A DNA stretch of 64,000 bases. It comes from Brenneria nigrifluens DSM 30175 = ATCC 13028 (lineage in GTDB: Bacteria; Pseudomonadota; Gammaproteobacteria; Enterobacterales; Enterobacteriaceae). A program made the translations under genes and the position numbers. The notes below the pieces were generated by a model that saw nothing but the letters and a program-made list of their open reading frames with translations, had not been told where the DNA came from and did not search any database. The stretch lies in contig NZ_CP034036.1 in assembly GCF_005484965.1 (NCBI RefSeq), positions 2,418,001 to 2,482,000 of the forward strand, read 5' to 3'. Shown piece by piece: positions 46,389 through 54,507 of the stretch (within the stretch, counting starts at the first letter, position 1; each line of letters opens with the position of its first letter).

Positions 46389-47759
46389 GTGCAGAAGTAC
46401 CTGTCTGAAACGCGTAAGTTATTGGCGCTCGCGGTTCCTGTCATCATTGCACAAGTGTCTCAGACATCCATGGGGGTGGTTGATACCATTATGGCCGGCG
46501 CCTACAGCGCCACCGATATGGCGGCGGTTGCCGTAGGCACCTCTATCTGGCTGCCTGCCATCTTGTTCGGGCACGGATTATTACTGGCGCTGACGCCGGT
46601 GGTTGCCCAGTTAAATGGTTCCGGTCGCCGCGATCGTATCGCGCATCAGGTTCGGCAATCCTTCTTTCTGGCGCTGGTGGTTTCCCTGTTAACCATGCTG
46701 GCGCTTTATCAGGGACAGCACATTATCCGCCTGATGAACAATGACTCGCCCGAACTGGTTGAAAAAGCCATCGGCTATTTACACGCCCTGCTCTGGGGCG
46801 TGCCTGGCTACCTGTTCTATCAGGTTTTACGCTGCCAGTGCGAGGGCCTGTCAAAAACCCTGCCGGGCATGATTATTGGGTTTATCGGATTGTTGATTAA
46901 CATCCCCATTAATTATATTTTCATCCACGGCAAGTTAGGCATGCCGGAACTGGGCGGGGTGGGCTGCGGCGTGGCGACGGCGTCCGTTTACTGGATCATG
47001 TTGCTGCTGATGGCGGCCTACACCAGGCGTGCGGTCTGGCTGCGTGATATCAGGTCGCCGCAGCGATTCACACCGGACTGGCACACGCTGAAGCGCCTGT
47101 TTACTCTCGGCCTGCCCATTGCGCTGGCGCTGCTCTTTGAAGTGAGTTTATTCGCCATCGTCGCGCTGCTGGTTTTACCGCTGGGCGTGGTGGATGTCGC
47201 CGGTCATCAGATCGCGCTCAACTTCAGCTCCCTGATGTTCGTTCTGCCGCTTTCCGTGGGTATCGCGACGACAATACGCGTCGGCCACCGACTGGGAGAA
47301 GGCTCGGTGCACAATGCCCGCATTTCATCGTATACGGGACTGCTAACCGGCGTGGTACTGGCATTCTGCACCGCAATTTTCACTACGCTATTGCGCGAAC
47401 CCATCGCCCTGCTTTACAACCAGGACCCGGTGGTGGTGGCGATGGCGTCGCAGTTGATGCTGCTGGCCGCCGTTTATCAAATATCCGATGCGGTTCAGGT
47501 TATCGGCAGCGGCGTACTGCGAGGCTACAAAGACACCCGGTCAATCTTTTACATAACCTTTACCGCTTATTGGATACTGGGGCTGCCGAGCGGCTACCTG
47601 CTGGCGCTAACCGATTATATTGTGCCCGGTATGGGACCGGCGGGCTTTTGGTGGGGATTTATCATCGGCCTGACCGCCGCGGCGATTATGATGGTCACCC
47701 GTATCCGCTGGCTCCAGCGACAACCCGCTGAAAAAATCCTGCTGCGCGCCGCGCGTTAA
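46389..47759 (+). CDS. mdtK: MATE-family multidrug efflux protein MdtK (NorM)
   Basis: Twelve-helix inner-membrane antiporter that exports cationic drugs and fluoroquinolones with Na+ or H+. The GTG at 46389, preceded by AAGGAAGGTGTTT, gives 456 residues (E. coli 457) starting with the family QKYLSETRKLLALA. The frame is open for 150 bases upstream but carries no family sequence. MATE signatures MGVVDTIMAG and the symmetric MPELGGVGCGVATA are present. A strong terminator follows. The valV/valW tRNAs found next to mdtK in E. coli are absent. Confidence 0.95.
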   Translation: MQKYLSETRKLLALAVPVIIAQVSQTSMGVVDTIMAGAYSATDMAAVAVGTSIWLPAILFGHGLLLALTPVVAQLNGSGRRDRIAHQVRQSFFLALVVSLLTMLALYQGQHIIRLMNNDSPELVEKAIGYLHALLWGVPGYLFYQVLRCQCEGLSKTLPGMIIGFIGLLINIPINYIFIHGKLGMPELGGVGCGVATASVYWIMLLLMAAYTRRAVWLRDIRSPQRFTPDWHTLKRLFTLGLPIALALLFEVSLFAIVALLVLPLGVVDVAGHQIALNFSSLMFVLPLSVGIATTIRVGHRLGEGSVHNARISSYTGLLTGVVLAFCTAIFTTLLREPIALLYNQDPVVVAMASQLMLLAAVYQISDAVQVIGSGVLRGYKDTRSIFYITFTAYWILGLPSGYLLALTDYIVPGMGPAGFWWGFIIGLTAAAIMMVTRIRWLQRQPAEKILLRAAR

Positions 47760-47860
47760 TACGGGTTATGTTCCGCAATCAGCCGGATAGCGCGGAAGAT
47801 GATGAAAAAAAACGCGGTATGGATAGAAGCGCAGCAATCGCGCGCGATACAGAATAAGTA

Positions 47861-47886
47861 TCCCCCGGCATAGCCGGGGGTTTTTC
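47861..47886 (+). terminator. Rho-independent terminator after mdtK
   Basis: CCCCCGGC / GCCGGGGG stem followed directly by TTTTT, about 100 bases after the mdtK stop. Confidence 0.9.
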
Positions 47887-47960
47887 ATATGCGCCTGTAA
47901 GTCTCTGTTACCAGCCGTGCCGTAACAGGCGCATCACGATCTGACATTTGCATCTATGGA

Positions 47961-48077
47961 TTACTTACGGCCCGTAAACGGGCTACCCTGATACGGAATC
48001 GAGAGTTGCTCTCCCAACGTGTCCTGCTCCAACTGATATCCCTGAAAGTCGTACAGAGCAAGAGGAACACAATGAAT
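47961..48077 (-). pseudogene. Truncated 3' end of an unidentified gene
   Basis: On the minus strand 39 codons stay open and end in TAA, giving a protein-like tail (LALYDFQGYQLEQDTLGEQL, then SIPYQGSPFTGRK). The frame is closed by a stop directly upstream, where a different, lower-GC sequence begins. Composition looks coding, but I cannot name the family. Its position at the left edge of a foreign patch suggests a gene cut by an insertion or deletion. Confidence 0.35.
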
Positions 48078-48170
48078 TTATCTCAAAACAAAGGTTACAG
48101 GACAATACTTGGATACAAAGCATCCGATGATGTTGTGGGAGGCATTACTTGGGAGTCTAACTCAGGATGA
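48072..48170 (+). CDS. Possible 32-residue small ORF
   Basis: An ATG preceded by AAGAGGAACACA opens a 32-codon frame (MNLSQNKGYRTILGYK start) that ends where the next frame is already under way. It could be a real small protein coupled to the downstream ORF, or the true N-terminus of that ORF separated by a frameshift. No family recognised. Confidence 0.3.
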   Translation: MNLSQNKGYRTILGYKASDDVVGGITWESNSG

Positions 48171-48480
48171 TAAAAATATTCTTTTGAATTATGCGTTTAC
48201 TAACGGAATATCAAGCCTCTTACCCTTTAAGACATCCGAACACGTTCTTAAGATAGCGCAGCTAATTGATGCTCTTCCAAGCGATGATCTGAGAGAGATA
48301 TTGCACCTCATTGAGGCTAAAAAACTTGGGGCATTATTAGATAGTACACAAGGGCGTAAGCACGGCCAACCAGAATCCCACGACCACGGCACTACCCTCG
48401 CAATGCCTGCCGGGACATTGCGCCGGATCAGCCAGGCAACAAAACGCTGCTCCTCTCCTACCCAATTTCGCCAAACTTAG
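48109..48480 (+). CDS. Hypothetical protein, probably 3'-truncated
   Basis: A 123-codon frame starting at TTG (48109, after CAGGACAATAC) or ATG (48127). The first 80 residues look like a genuine soluble protein (LWEALLGSLTQDDKNILLNY, then KIAQLIDALPSDDLREILHL) in AT-rich DNA unlike the flanks. From about 48350 the composition turns GC-rich and the peptide becomes irregular (His/Arg/Thr/Ser rich), so the original C-terminus seems to have been replaced by unrelated DNA. I do not recognise the family. Confidence 0.35.
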   Translation: MDTKHPMMLWEALLGSLTQDDKNILLNYAFTNGISSLLPFKTSEHVLKIAQLIDALPSDDLREILHLIEAKKLGALLDSTQGRKHGQPESHDHGTTLAMPAGTLRRISQATKRCSSPTQFRQT

Positions 48481-48611
48481 CCCACATATTGGCCGATCTT
48501 GTGGGTGCGGCTTTGAGTGTACGAATCTTTTGCCATCTTCTTCACTCCTATCCCGAGTCGGCCTTTGCTATAGCCGCATACACAGCAAATCGGCGGCGGG
48601 AGGAAGGCAAC

Positions 48612-49028
48612 TCAGATTCTAACGAACGGATTCCTGATAGTGAGACTGTCTTCCAGGATCTGGCCGTGGTTCATATCCTCGCTGTACAGCGTCTGGCACC
48701 CGGCCACTGCGGCTGCGGCAACGATGCACGCATCATAGAACGACAACAGTTGCCGTTCGGCAATGTAGCGCGCCCGGTCATGCACCTCCACCGTCAGCGG
48801 CACCACATCGCAGAAGCTGCGAACCAGATCGAGAAAATTCCCGATGTCCTGCCAGCTCATCGCCAGTTTACGACGACATACGGCGGTCACCTCGTTGAGA
48901 ACCTGGACACTGATCACTGGGTTCGTCTTCAACAATGCCTCAGCGCCGTCGGCTTTGGCGGCATCATCGGACAACAGGTACAGCAAGACGTTGCTGTCCA
49001 GGAAAGGCCGCAATTTACCCACGCTCAT
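48612..49028 (-). CDS. vapC: PIN-domain toxin, VapC type
   Basis: Predicted endoribonuclease toxin of 138 residues. The start at 49028 (MSVGKLRPFLDSNVLLYLL) overlaps the antitoxin stop by 14 bases; the longer in-frame start lies inside the antitoxin gene and is rejected. PIN acidic residues: Asp in FLDSNVL, Glu in LNEVTAV, Asp in SFYDACIVAAA, Asp in SEDMNHG. VapC proteins usually cleave initiator tRNA or other RNAs. Together with the AbrB-type protein it forms a compact two-gene module. The symbol is a class name; the precise VapC subfamily is not determined. Confidence 0.85.
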   Translation of the reverse strand: MSVGKLRPFLDSNVLLYLLSDDAAKADGAEALLKTNPVISVQVLNEVTAVCRRKLAMSWQDIGNFLDLVRSFCDVVPLTVEVHDRARYIAERQLLSFYDACIVAAAAVAGCQTLYSEDMNHGQILEDSLTIRNPFVRI

Positions 49029-49257
49029 TGGCCTCGTCCCTGCTGAACTTGAAGTCCGCCGGCAGCTTGCCACGATAGCCGCGTAGCCGCTCCAGCAATT
49101 CATCCGCGCCAGGTTTCTTGCGAACTGCAAACGTACGCGGGTCGTCGATCACGATCTCGATGTCATCGCCTTCTTGCAACTCCAAGGCTTCGACCAAACT
49201 TGCCGGCAGTCGGATCGCCAGACTATTGCCCCACTTTGACACCTGCATCACCGCCAC
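49015..49257 (-). CDS. vapB: AbrB/MazE-type antitoxin, VapB type
   Basis: 80-residue SpoVT/AbrB swapped-hairpin DNA-binding protein: MAVMQVSKWGNSLAIRLPASLVEALELQEGD is the typical N-terminal domain. The C-terminal 35 residues (ADELLERLRGYRGKLPADFKF) are charged and likely wrap the toxin. It precedes and overlaps vapC. A 9-base inverted repeat directly upstream is the probable autoregulatory operator. Confidence 0.87.
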   Translation of the reverse strand: MAVMQVSKWGNSLAIRLPASLVEALELQEGDDIEIVIDDPRTFAVRKKPGADELLERLRGYRGKLPADFKFSRDEANERG

Positions 49258-49263
49258 CTCTAA

Positions 49264-49290
49264 AGATATACATTATAAAATTGTATATCT
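49264..49290 (-). promoter_or_regulatory. Inverted-repeat operator of the vapBC pair
   Basis: AGATATACA / TGTATATCT, a perfect nine-base inverted repeat with a nine-base AT-rich spacer, begins seven bases upstream of the vapB start. The position over the promoter is typical of autoregulated AbrB-type antitoxins. Confidence 0.65.
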
Positions 49291-49706
49291 ACAACTGGAA
49301 AATTGCAATTCCCAAGATGTGTTCATTCACATCCGACCAAATCCCGCTCACCAAATAGCAATTCAAGTAATCCTTTCAACTCAATAATTCATTAAGCAAA
49401 CCCCAATATATAAACTATTTTATGGGTGCCTTTGGCAAAATCCAATGGCGGGGATTTGCAGCCCCTTTAGCAAGAGTCGAGAGCAGGTCCTGCGTAATGC
49501 TACCGATAGTAGACAAGATATCCATTCGCTCGTCCCAATCACTCCATGGTTGTGCACCGGCTGCAACAGATGTCGCCCCCCAGGTTCGGCTTCACATGCC
49601 TTGAAACGCAGGCTACACGGCCTTCTGGACGTAAGCGTTAACAATTCGTGATGAGATGATGTCCTGATACGCCGGAGGAAGACATCCTATGGCCACATGA
49701 CATCTT
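49291..49706. other. Gene-poor stretch between vapB and the XRE regulator
   Basis: About 415 bases of mixed composition. Short frames on both strands (for example 49420-49644 on the minus strand) resemble degraded mobile-element sequence, but none can be assigned. It looks like scar sequence within a foreign patch. Confidence 0.4.
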
Positions 49707-49970
49707 TCAGGTATGGGGCTTTGCTTCTTTCATGTACAAATCAAGCACTTTTTTTGCAAAATCATCATCCTTGACATAAAAATAGCACTCAGGCACACCC
49801 AATATTTCTGCCATGTGGCACGCAAGCGTATATTTGGGGGTATGCGTTCCCAGCTCATACTGAGAAATACGTTGCCTTGCGGTTGCTTCCTCTATGCCTA
49901 TCATCACACCAAGCTTTTCCTGTGTAATGCCGCGCATTTTCCGGGCTTCTTTCAGTCTCTTCCCTATCAT
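49707..49970 (-). CDS. XRE-family HTH transcriptional regulator
   Basis: An 87-residue protein: a lambda-Cro-like HTH (KRLKEARKMRGITQEKLGVMIG to RISQYELGTHTPKYTLACHMAEILGVPECYFYV), followed by a short tail ending KVLDLYMKEAKPHT. The ATG at 49970 has GGA seven bases upstream; a TTG five codons earlier is an alternative. Small regulators of this type often come from prophages or restriction or toxin modules. Its own upstream region has repeated CTTTACA half-sites, so autoregulation is plausible. No partner gene is adjacent. Confidence 0.8.
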   Translation of the reverse strand: MIGKRLKEARKMRGITQEKLGVMIGIEEATARQRISQYELGTHTPKYTLACHMAEILGVPECYFYVKDDDFAKKVLDLYMKEAKPHT

Positions 49971-50019
49971 CGGTTGTCCAGACAATCAATTTTAATCATT
50001 GACGCCTGTCTAGCATTCC

Positions 50020-50053
50020 TTTACATTTTATTTGTAAAGTAAAACCTTTACAT
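50020..50053 (-). promoter_or_regulatory. Repeated CTTTACA half-sites upstream of the XRE gene
   Basis: CTTTACA (50020-50026) and TGTAAAG (50034-50040) form a seven-base inverted repeat with a seven-base spacer, and a third CTTTACA follows at 50047-50053. The group lies 50-83 bases before the XRE start and is a good operator candidate for that regulator. Confidence 0.55.
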
Positions 50054-50097
50054 CAGCCATGCACCAGGGAAATCAACCGTAAAAGATTTCAGCTTTC

Positions 50098-50127
50098 GGG
50101 CTCCGTCCGCAAGGCGGAGCCTTATTT
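50098..50127 (+). terminator. Strong hairpin GGCTCCG / CGGAGCC with T-rich tail
   Basis: GGCTCCGtcc / CGGAGCC stem followed by TTATTTT, without an obvious gene immediately upstream on the plus strand. Probably the terminator of a transcript whose gene has been lost from this patch. Confidence 0.6.
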
Positions 50128-50446
50128 TGTAGTACTGGGCGTAAAAGAATTAATACTGGCTACCGCTTTAAAATAAGTCCACAATTAAGTCCTAACCAAT
50201 TTGGTTTATACATGAAACTTTCCTTTTATCAATTGGTTAGAGCTGGAATTTAGGTCCATTAGAACGCACCATTTCTTGTTCCATAGATGTCTACTGGTAT
50301 CTATAGGTCATTGGAATATGGATGGAAATCATCCTTTCTCGTTGCAGCGGCTTCCACTGAATTCCACCCGTATCCGATACATTTAAGTCTAATTTTAAGT
50401 CCATATAGCAAACCCGGTCGTAATCATCGTTTGCCACTATCCAACC
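50128..50446. other. AT-rich stretch with repeated TTAAGTCC-like motifs
   Basis: AATAAGTCC, AATTAAGTCC, TTTAGGTCC, TTTAAGTCT and TTTTAAGTCC occur between 50170 and 50403 in otherwise non-coding AT-rich DNA. They could be remains of an attachment or integrase-binding region at the right edge of the foreign patch; no integrase gene is present. Confidence 0.3.
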
Positions 50447-50686
50447 TTAATGCTCCTCCTCTTCTTCACCATCATCAAACGAGCGCTCCTCATCCTCATC
50501 GTTTTCATTGCTTTCTTCATCGTCGAACATGGCAGTGACCCTGTCACCTTTATGTTGTTCCCGAATCTCCGCCGCCGCGATGGCAATCGCCTGGCCGCTG
50601 CTCATCCCCTGCGACATCAGATCCTGTATCCGCTCCACCGCTTCCTGCTGCTGCTCATGGGTCAGCGCCGGCATACCTGCAATCAT
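50447..50686 (-). CDS. yoaH: YoaH family protein with extended acidic tail
   Basis: UPF0181/YoaH protein; E. coli YoaH has 59 residues. The start at 50686 (MIAGMPALTHEQQQ) is six bases from AGGAG and gives 79 residues; the ATG one codon upstream is possible, and the further upstream frame is rejected. The core LTHEQQQEAVERIQDLMSQGMSSGQAIAIAAAEIR is intact. The C-terminus is extended by about 20 residues made almost entirely of Glu, Asp, Asn and Ser. The function is unknown. Divergent from pabB, as in E. coli. Confidence 0.87.
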   Translation of the reverse strand: MIAGMPALTHEQQQEAVERIQDLMSQGMSSGQAIAIAAAEIREQHKGDRVTAMFDDEESNENDEDEERSFDDGEEEEEH

Positions 50687-50847
50687 CATCTTCTCCTGGG
50701 GAGTAAATCGGGCGCGTATCATCGCACGCCATCTGCGCCATACGCCAGAACTTCCGCTTTGTGGTACGCTAGCCCGCCGGGGAAAATCACTCCGGGCCGA
50801 CCACTAAACAGCGGTTCACCTGCAAGCATGAGATTATACGAAAAGAC

Positions 50848-52230
50848 ATGTCCTTAGATACCCACGCCTCATCCCCTGTCTATCATTCGCTGCCCTATCG
50901 GCCGGATGCGCTACTGACGCTTTTCGCGCCGTTTTCGCAGCAGCCGTGGGCGATGCTGCTGCATTCGGGCTTTGCCGATCATCCCCATAGTCGTTTCGAC
51001 ATTATGGTGGCCGACCCCAGAGTCACGCTGCGCACCCGCGGCGAACGAACGGAAATCACCCGCGACGGCAATACGCGGATATCCACCGACGATCCCTTCC
51101 TGCTGCTGCAACAACAGCTTGAACATCTGGGCGTCGATGCCGCGGCGCGCCCTGACTTTCCCTTTCAGGGCGGCGCGCTCGGCCTGTTCGGTTACGATCT
51201 CGGTCGCCGCATCGAGAAGCTGCCGTCACAGGCACGGCAGGATATCGCCCTGCCCGATATGGCCGTCGGTTTATATGACTGGGCGGTAATCGCCGATCAT
51301 CAGCGTCAGACATTAACGCTGATCGTTCATCGTCATCTTCAGGAGCGGCTCGACTGGCTGGCGCATCCGCCCGCGGGTCGCCCCACCGCCGATTTCCGGC
51401 TGACCGGGCCGTGGCGCGCCAATATGTCGCGCGCGGAGTACGGCGGAAAATTTGATAAAATACAGGATTACCTGCTGTCGGGAGACTGTTACCAGGTCAA
51501 CCTGGCGCAACGCTTTGTCGCCGACTATCAAGGGGATGAATGGCAGGCGTTTCTGCGGCTGTCGTCCGGCAATAAGGCGCCGTTCTCCGCGTTTCTGCGC
51601 CTGCCTGAACACGCGGTGATCAGCGTTTCTCCCGAACGTTTTCTGTGGCTGGAAAGCCAGCGCATCCAGACCCGCCCCATTAAAGGCACGCTGCCGCGCC
51701 TGGCCGACAAGGACGCGGACCGCGCGCAGGCCGCACGGCTGGCGCGGTCGGATAAAGATCGGGCGGAAAACCTGATGATTGTCGATTTGCTGCGTAACGA
51801 TATTGGCCGGGTGGCGGTGCCCGGCAGCGTGCGCGTACCGGAATTGTTTATCGTGGAACCTTTTCCCGCGGTTCACCATCTGGTCAGTACCATTACGGCG
51901 CGGCTTCCCGCCGGCCGCCACGCGACGGCGTTGCTGCGCGCCTGTTTCCCCGGCGGCTCGATCACCGGCGCGCCCAAGATCCGGGCGATGCAGATTATTG
52001 AAGAGCTGGAACCGCAGCGGCGTAATGCCTATTGCGGCAGCATTGGCTACCTGAGCATTTGCGGCACCATGGACACCAGCATCGCCATTCGCACCTTACT
52101 AACCGAGCAAGGTAAAATTTACTGCTGGGCCGGCGGGGGGATCGTCGCCGACAGCCAGGAACAGGCGGAATATCAGGAAACCTTTGATAAAGTGAAGCGT
52201 ATCTTGCCATTGCTGGATACGTTGGATTAA
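50848..52230 (+). CDS. pabB: Aminodeoxychorismate synthase component I PabB
   Basis: Folate-pathway enzyme that converts chorismate and PabA-derived ammonia to 4-amino-4-deoxychorismate. 460 residues (E. coli 453). The chorismate-binding C-terminal domain shows the nucleophilic lysine in RPIKGT (Lys279), the DLLRNDIGRV segment, PGGSITGAPK and the final GGGIVADS. Only a weak GAAAAG precedes the ATG. It is followed by nudL after 32 bases and sdaA further on, the E. coli order. Confidence 0.95.
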   Translation: MSLDTHASSPVYHSLPYRPDALLTLFAPFSQQPWAMLLHSGFADHPHSRFDIMVADPRVTLRTRGERTEITRDGNTRISTDDPFLLLQQQLEHLGVDAAARPDFPFQGGALGLFGYDLGRRIEKLPSQARQDIALPDMAVGLYDWAVIADHQRQTLTLIVHRHLQERLDWLAHPPAGRPTADFRLTGPWRANMSRAEYGGKFDKIQDYLLSGDCYQVNLAQRFVADYQGDEWQAFLRLSSGNKAPFSAFLRLPEHAVISVSPERFLWLESQRIQTRPIKGTLPRLADKDADRAQAARLARSDKDRAENLMIVDLLRNDIGRVAVPGSVRVPELFIVEPFPAVHHLVSTITARLPAGRHATALLRACFPGGSITGAPKIRAMQIIEELEPQRRNAYCGSIGYLSICGTMDTSIAIRTLLTEQGKIYCWAGGGIVADSQEQAEYQETFDKVKRILPLLDTLD

Positions 52231-52262
52231 TTGGATAATCAGCGCTTCCCAGGTAACTACTC

Positions 52263-52865
52263 GTGACCCATTCAGTGAATGAAACCCGCTCGCCCGCCAG
52301 CTTCGATCTGGCCGAGTTTATTACCCGCTTTCAACTGCAAACGCTGCGGCCGGCGCCGCCGGCCCGCCACCGGAGGCAGGCGGCCGTACTGGTGCCGATT
52401 GTGCGCCGCGCCACCCCGACGCTGCTGCTGACCCGCCGGGCATCCGGCCTGAGAAGCCATGCCGGGCAGGTCGCCTTCCCCGGCGGCGCCGCCGACCTTG
52501 ACGACCGGTCGCTGGTGGAAACGGCGCTGCGCGAGGCGCAGGAAGAAGTAGCCATTCCGCCGCAAAATGTGCAGGTATTGGGCGTATTGCCGTCGGTAGA
52601 CAGCGTCAGCGGCTTTCAGGTCACGCCGGTTGTCGGTCTTATCTCCCCGCTGACCCGCTTTTATCCGCATGAAAACGAAGTGGCGGAGCTATTTGAAATG
52701 CCGCTGGCGGAAGCGTTGGCGCTTACCCGCTACCACTCCCTTGATATCGAGCGGCAGCGCAAACCTCACCGTGTTTATCTCTCCTGGTATCGGCAGCAAT
52801 TCGTCTGGGGATTGACGGCGGCGATTATCCGCCGGCTCGCCCTGCACGTTGCCAGCGAACCATGA
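52263..52865 (+). CDS. nudL: CoA pyrophosphatase NudL (Nudix hydrolase)
   Basis: Nudix hydrolase of 200 residues (E. coli YeaB/NudL 192) predicted to cleave CoA and its derivatives to 4'-phosphopantetheine and 3',5'-ADP. The Nudix box reads GGAADLDDRSLVETALREAQEE. The UPF0035-type upstream motif LLTRRASGLRSHAGQVAFPG is present. The start is GTG at 52263, only weakly preceded by CAGG. It is co-directional with pabB and sdaA. Confidence 0.92.
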   Translation: MTHSVNETRSPASFDLAEFITRFQLQTLRPAPPARHRRQAAVLVPIVRRATPTLLLTRRASGLRSHAGQVAFPGGAADLDDRSLVETALREAQEEVAIPPQNVQVLGVLPSVDSVSGFQVTPVVGLISPLTRFYPHENEVAELFEMPLAEALALTRYHSLDIERQRKPHRVYLSWYRQQFVWGLTAAIIRRLALHVASEP

Positions 52866-53032
52866 TGGTTATCTTGTCCCTCTGTGCGCTGAAATAAGTT
52901 TTGTTGCCTGTTGGCATAAGTTTATTTCATGCGAAAAAGCGAACTCCGCAACATATTGCACACTACAATGGCGCGATTTGAGAATTTTATCCTATTCTTC
53001 GGCTATCAAGGGCGCGGGTAAGGAGTTTGGGC

Positions 53033-54397
53033 GTGATAAGCGTTTTCGACATGTTTAAAATCGGCATTGGCCCCTCAAGCTCTCATACGGTAGGACCGAT
53101 GAAAGCCGGTAAGCTATTTGTCGATGAATTGATAAGCCGTAGCTTACTGTCCTGCGTGACGCGTATTGCCGTTGACGTTTACGGCTCGCTGTCGTTGACC
53201 GGAAAAGGACACCATACCGATATCGCCATCGTTATGGGACTGGCGGGCAAGATGCCGGACACCGTCGACATTGACGCCATTCCGGGGTTTATCCGCGAGG
53301 TGGGAAGCCGGGAACGCCTGTTGCTGGCGGACGGCCGGCATGAGGTCGATTTCCCCCGTGAAAGCGGCATGGTTTTCCGCAGCGAAAACCTGCCGTTGCA
53401 CGAAAACGGTATGACGATCGCCGCGTTTACCGGGAGCGAGGCCGTTTTCCGTAAGACCTATTACTCCATCGGCGGCGGGTTTATCGTTGACGAAGAGAAC
53501 TTTGGTAAAAGCGTATTAACCGAAGTCTCCGTGCCGTATGCCTTTAATTCAGCGCACGAGATGCTGGCGCACTGTAAGCAAAACGGCCTTTCGCTGTCCG
53601 CCATGGTGATGCGCAACGAACTGGCATTGCACAGCCGTCAGGACATAGAAGAGTATTTCTCGCATATCTGGCAGACCATGCGCGCCTGTATCGACCGCGG
53701 CGTGAACACCGAAGGGATACTGCCCGGCCCGCTGCGCGTTCCCCGCCGCGCTTCGGCGCTGCGCCGCATGCTGGTGGCCTCCGACAAACTCTCCAACGAC
53801 CCGATGAACGTCGTCGATTGGATCAATATGTTCGCCCTGGCGGTCAACGAGGAAAACGCCGCCGGCGGACGCGTGGTTACCGCGCCGACCAACGGCGCCT
53901 GCGGCATTGTCCCCGCGGTCCTCGCCTATTACGACCACTTTATCGAACCGGTCGGCCCCGACATCTATATACGCTATTTTCTCGCCGCGGGCGCGGTGGG
54001 TATACTGTATAAAATGAACGCCTCCATCTCCGGCGCCGAAGTGGGCTGTCAGGGAGAAGTCGGCGTCGCTTGCTCAATGGCGGCGGCCGGGCTGGCGGAA
54101 CTGATGGGCGCCAGCCCGGAGCAGGTCTGCGTGGCGGCGGAAATCGGCATGGAGCACAATCTTGGGCTGACCTGCGATCCGGTCGCCGGCCAGGTTCAGG
54201 TGCCGTGCATCGAACGCAACGCCATCGCCGCGGTGAAAGCCATCAACGCCGCGCGGATGGCGATGCGCCGCACCAGCGAACCGCGCGTATCCCTGGATAA
54301 GGTTATTGAGACCATGTACGAAACCGGCAAGGATATGAACGCCAAATACCGCGAAACCTCGCGCGGCGGACTGGCGATCAAGGTGCAGTGCGACTAG
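53033..54397 (+). CDS. sdaA: L-serine dehydratase SdaA
   Basis: 4Fe-4S L-serine deaminase giving pyruvate and ammonia. The GTG at 53033, seven bases after AAGGAG, yields 454 residues, the E. coli length, starting V-ISVFDMFKIGIGPSSSHTVGPM; the TTG two codons upstream is less likely. The N-terminal beta domain and the alpha catalytic domain are present, with cluster cysteines in GCQGEVGVACSMA, LTCDPVAG and VPCIERNA. Orthologues self-inhibit through a C-terminal cysteine; here the protein ends in KVQCD, which retains it. Confidence 0.95.
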   Translation: MISVFDMFKIGIGPSSSHTVGPMKAGKLFVDELISRSLLSCVTRIAVDVYGSLSLTGKGHHTDIAIVMGLAGKMPDTVDIDAIPGFIREVGSRERLLLADGRHEVDFPRESGMVFRSENLPLHENGMTIAAFTGSEAVFRKTYYSIGGGFIVDEENFGKSVLTEVSVPYAFNSAHEMLAHCKQNGLSLSAMVMRNELALHSRQDIEEYFSHIWQTMRACIDRGVNTEGILPGPLRVPRRASALRRMLVASDKLSNDPMNVVDWINMFALAVNEENAAGGRVVTAPTNGACGIVPAVLAYYDHFIEPVGPDIYIRYFLAAGAVGILYKMNASISGAEVGCQGEVGVACSMAAAGLAELMGASPEQVCVAAEIGMEHNLGLTCDPVAGQVQVPCIERNAIAAVKAINAARMAMRRTSEPRVSLDKVIETMYETGKDMNAKYRETSRGGLAIKVQCD

Positions 54398-54507
54398 CGC
54401 CCTTTTCGTAAAAAAGTTAATACCTGTTCGAGCGTGTAGTCAGGCGATTTTGTTGTTGGTAATCGTCTACTGACCGCGCCGTTCGTTGAATTAAAAAGGA
54501 AATAGTA

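Noticed and set aside
47760..47960. tRNA genes expected beside mdtK (valV/valW in E. coli)
   Set aside because: No cloverleaf or T-loop GTTCRA pattern found; only a terminator hairpin is present.
48489..49046. 185-codon plus-strand frame opposite vapC
   Set aside because: Antisense to the PIN-domain gene with complete catalytic residues; no family features.
49420..49644. 74-codon minus-strand frame in the foreign patch
   Set aside because: May be degraded transposon sequence, but no domain can be named and no start signal is present.
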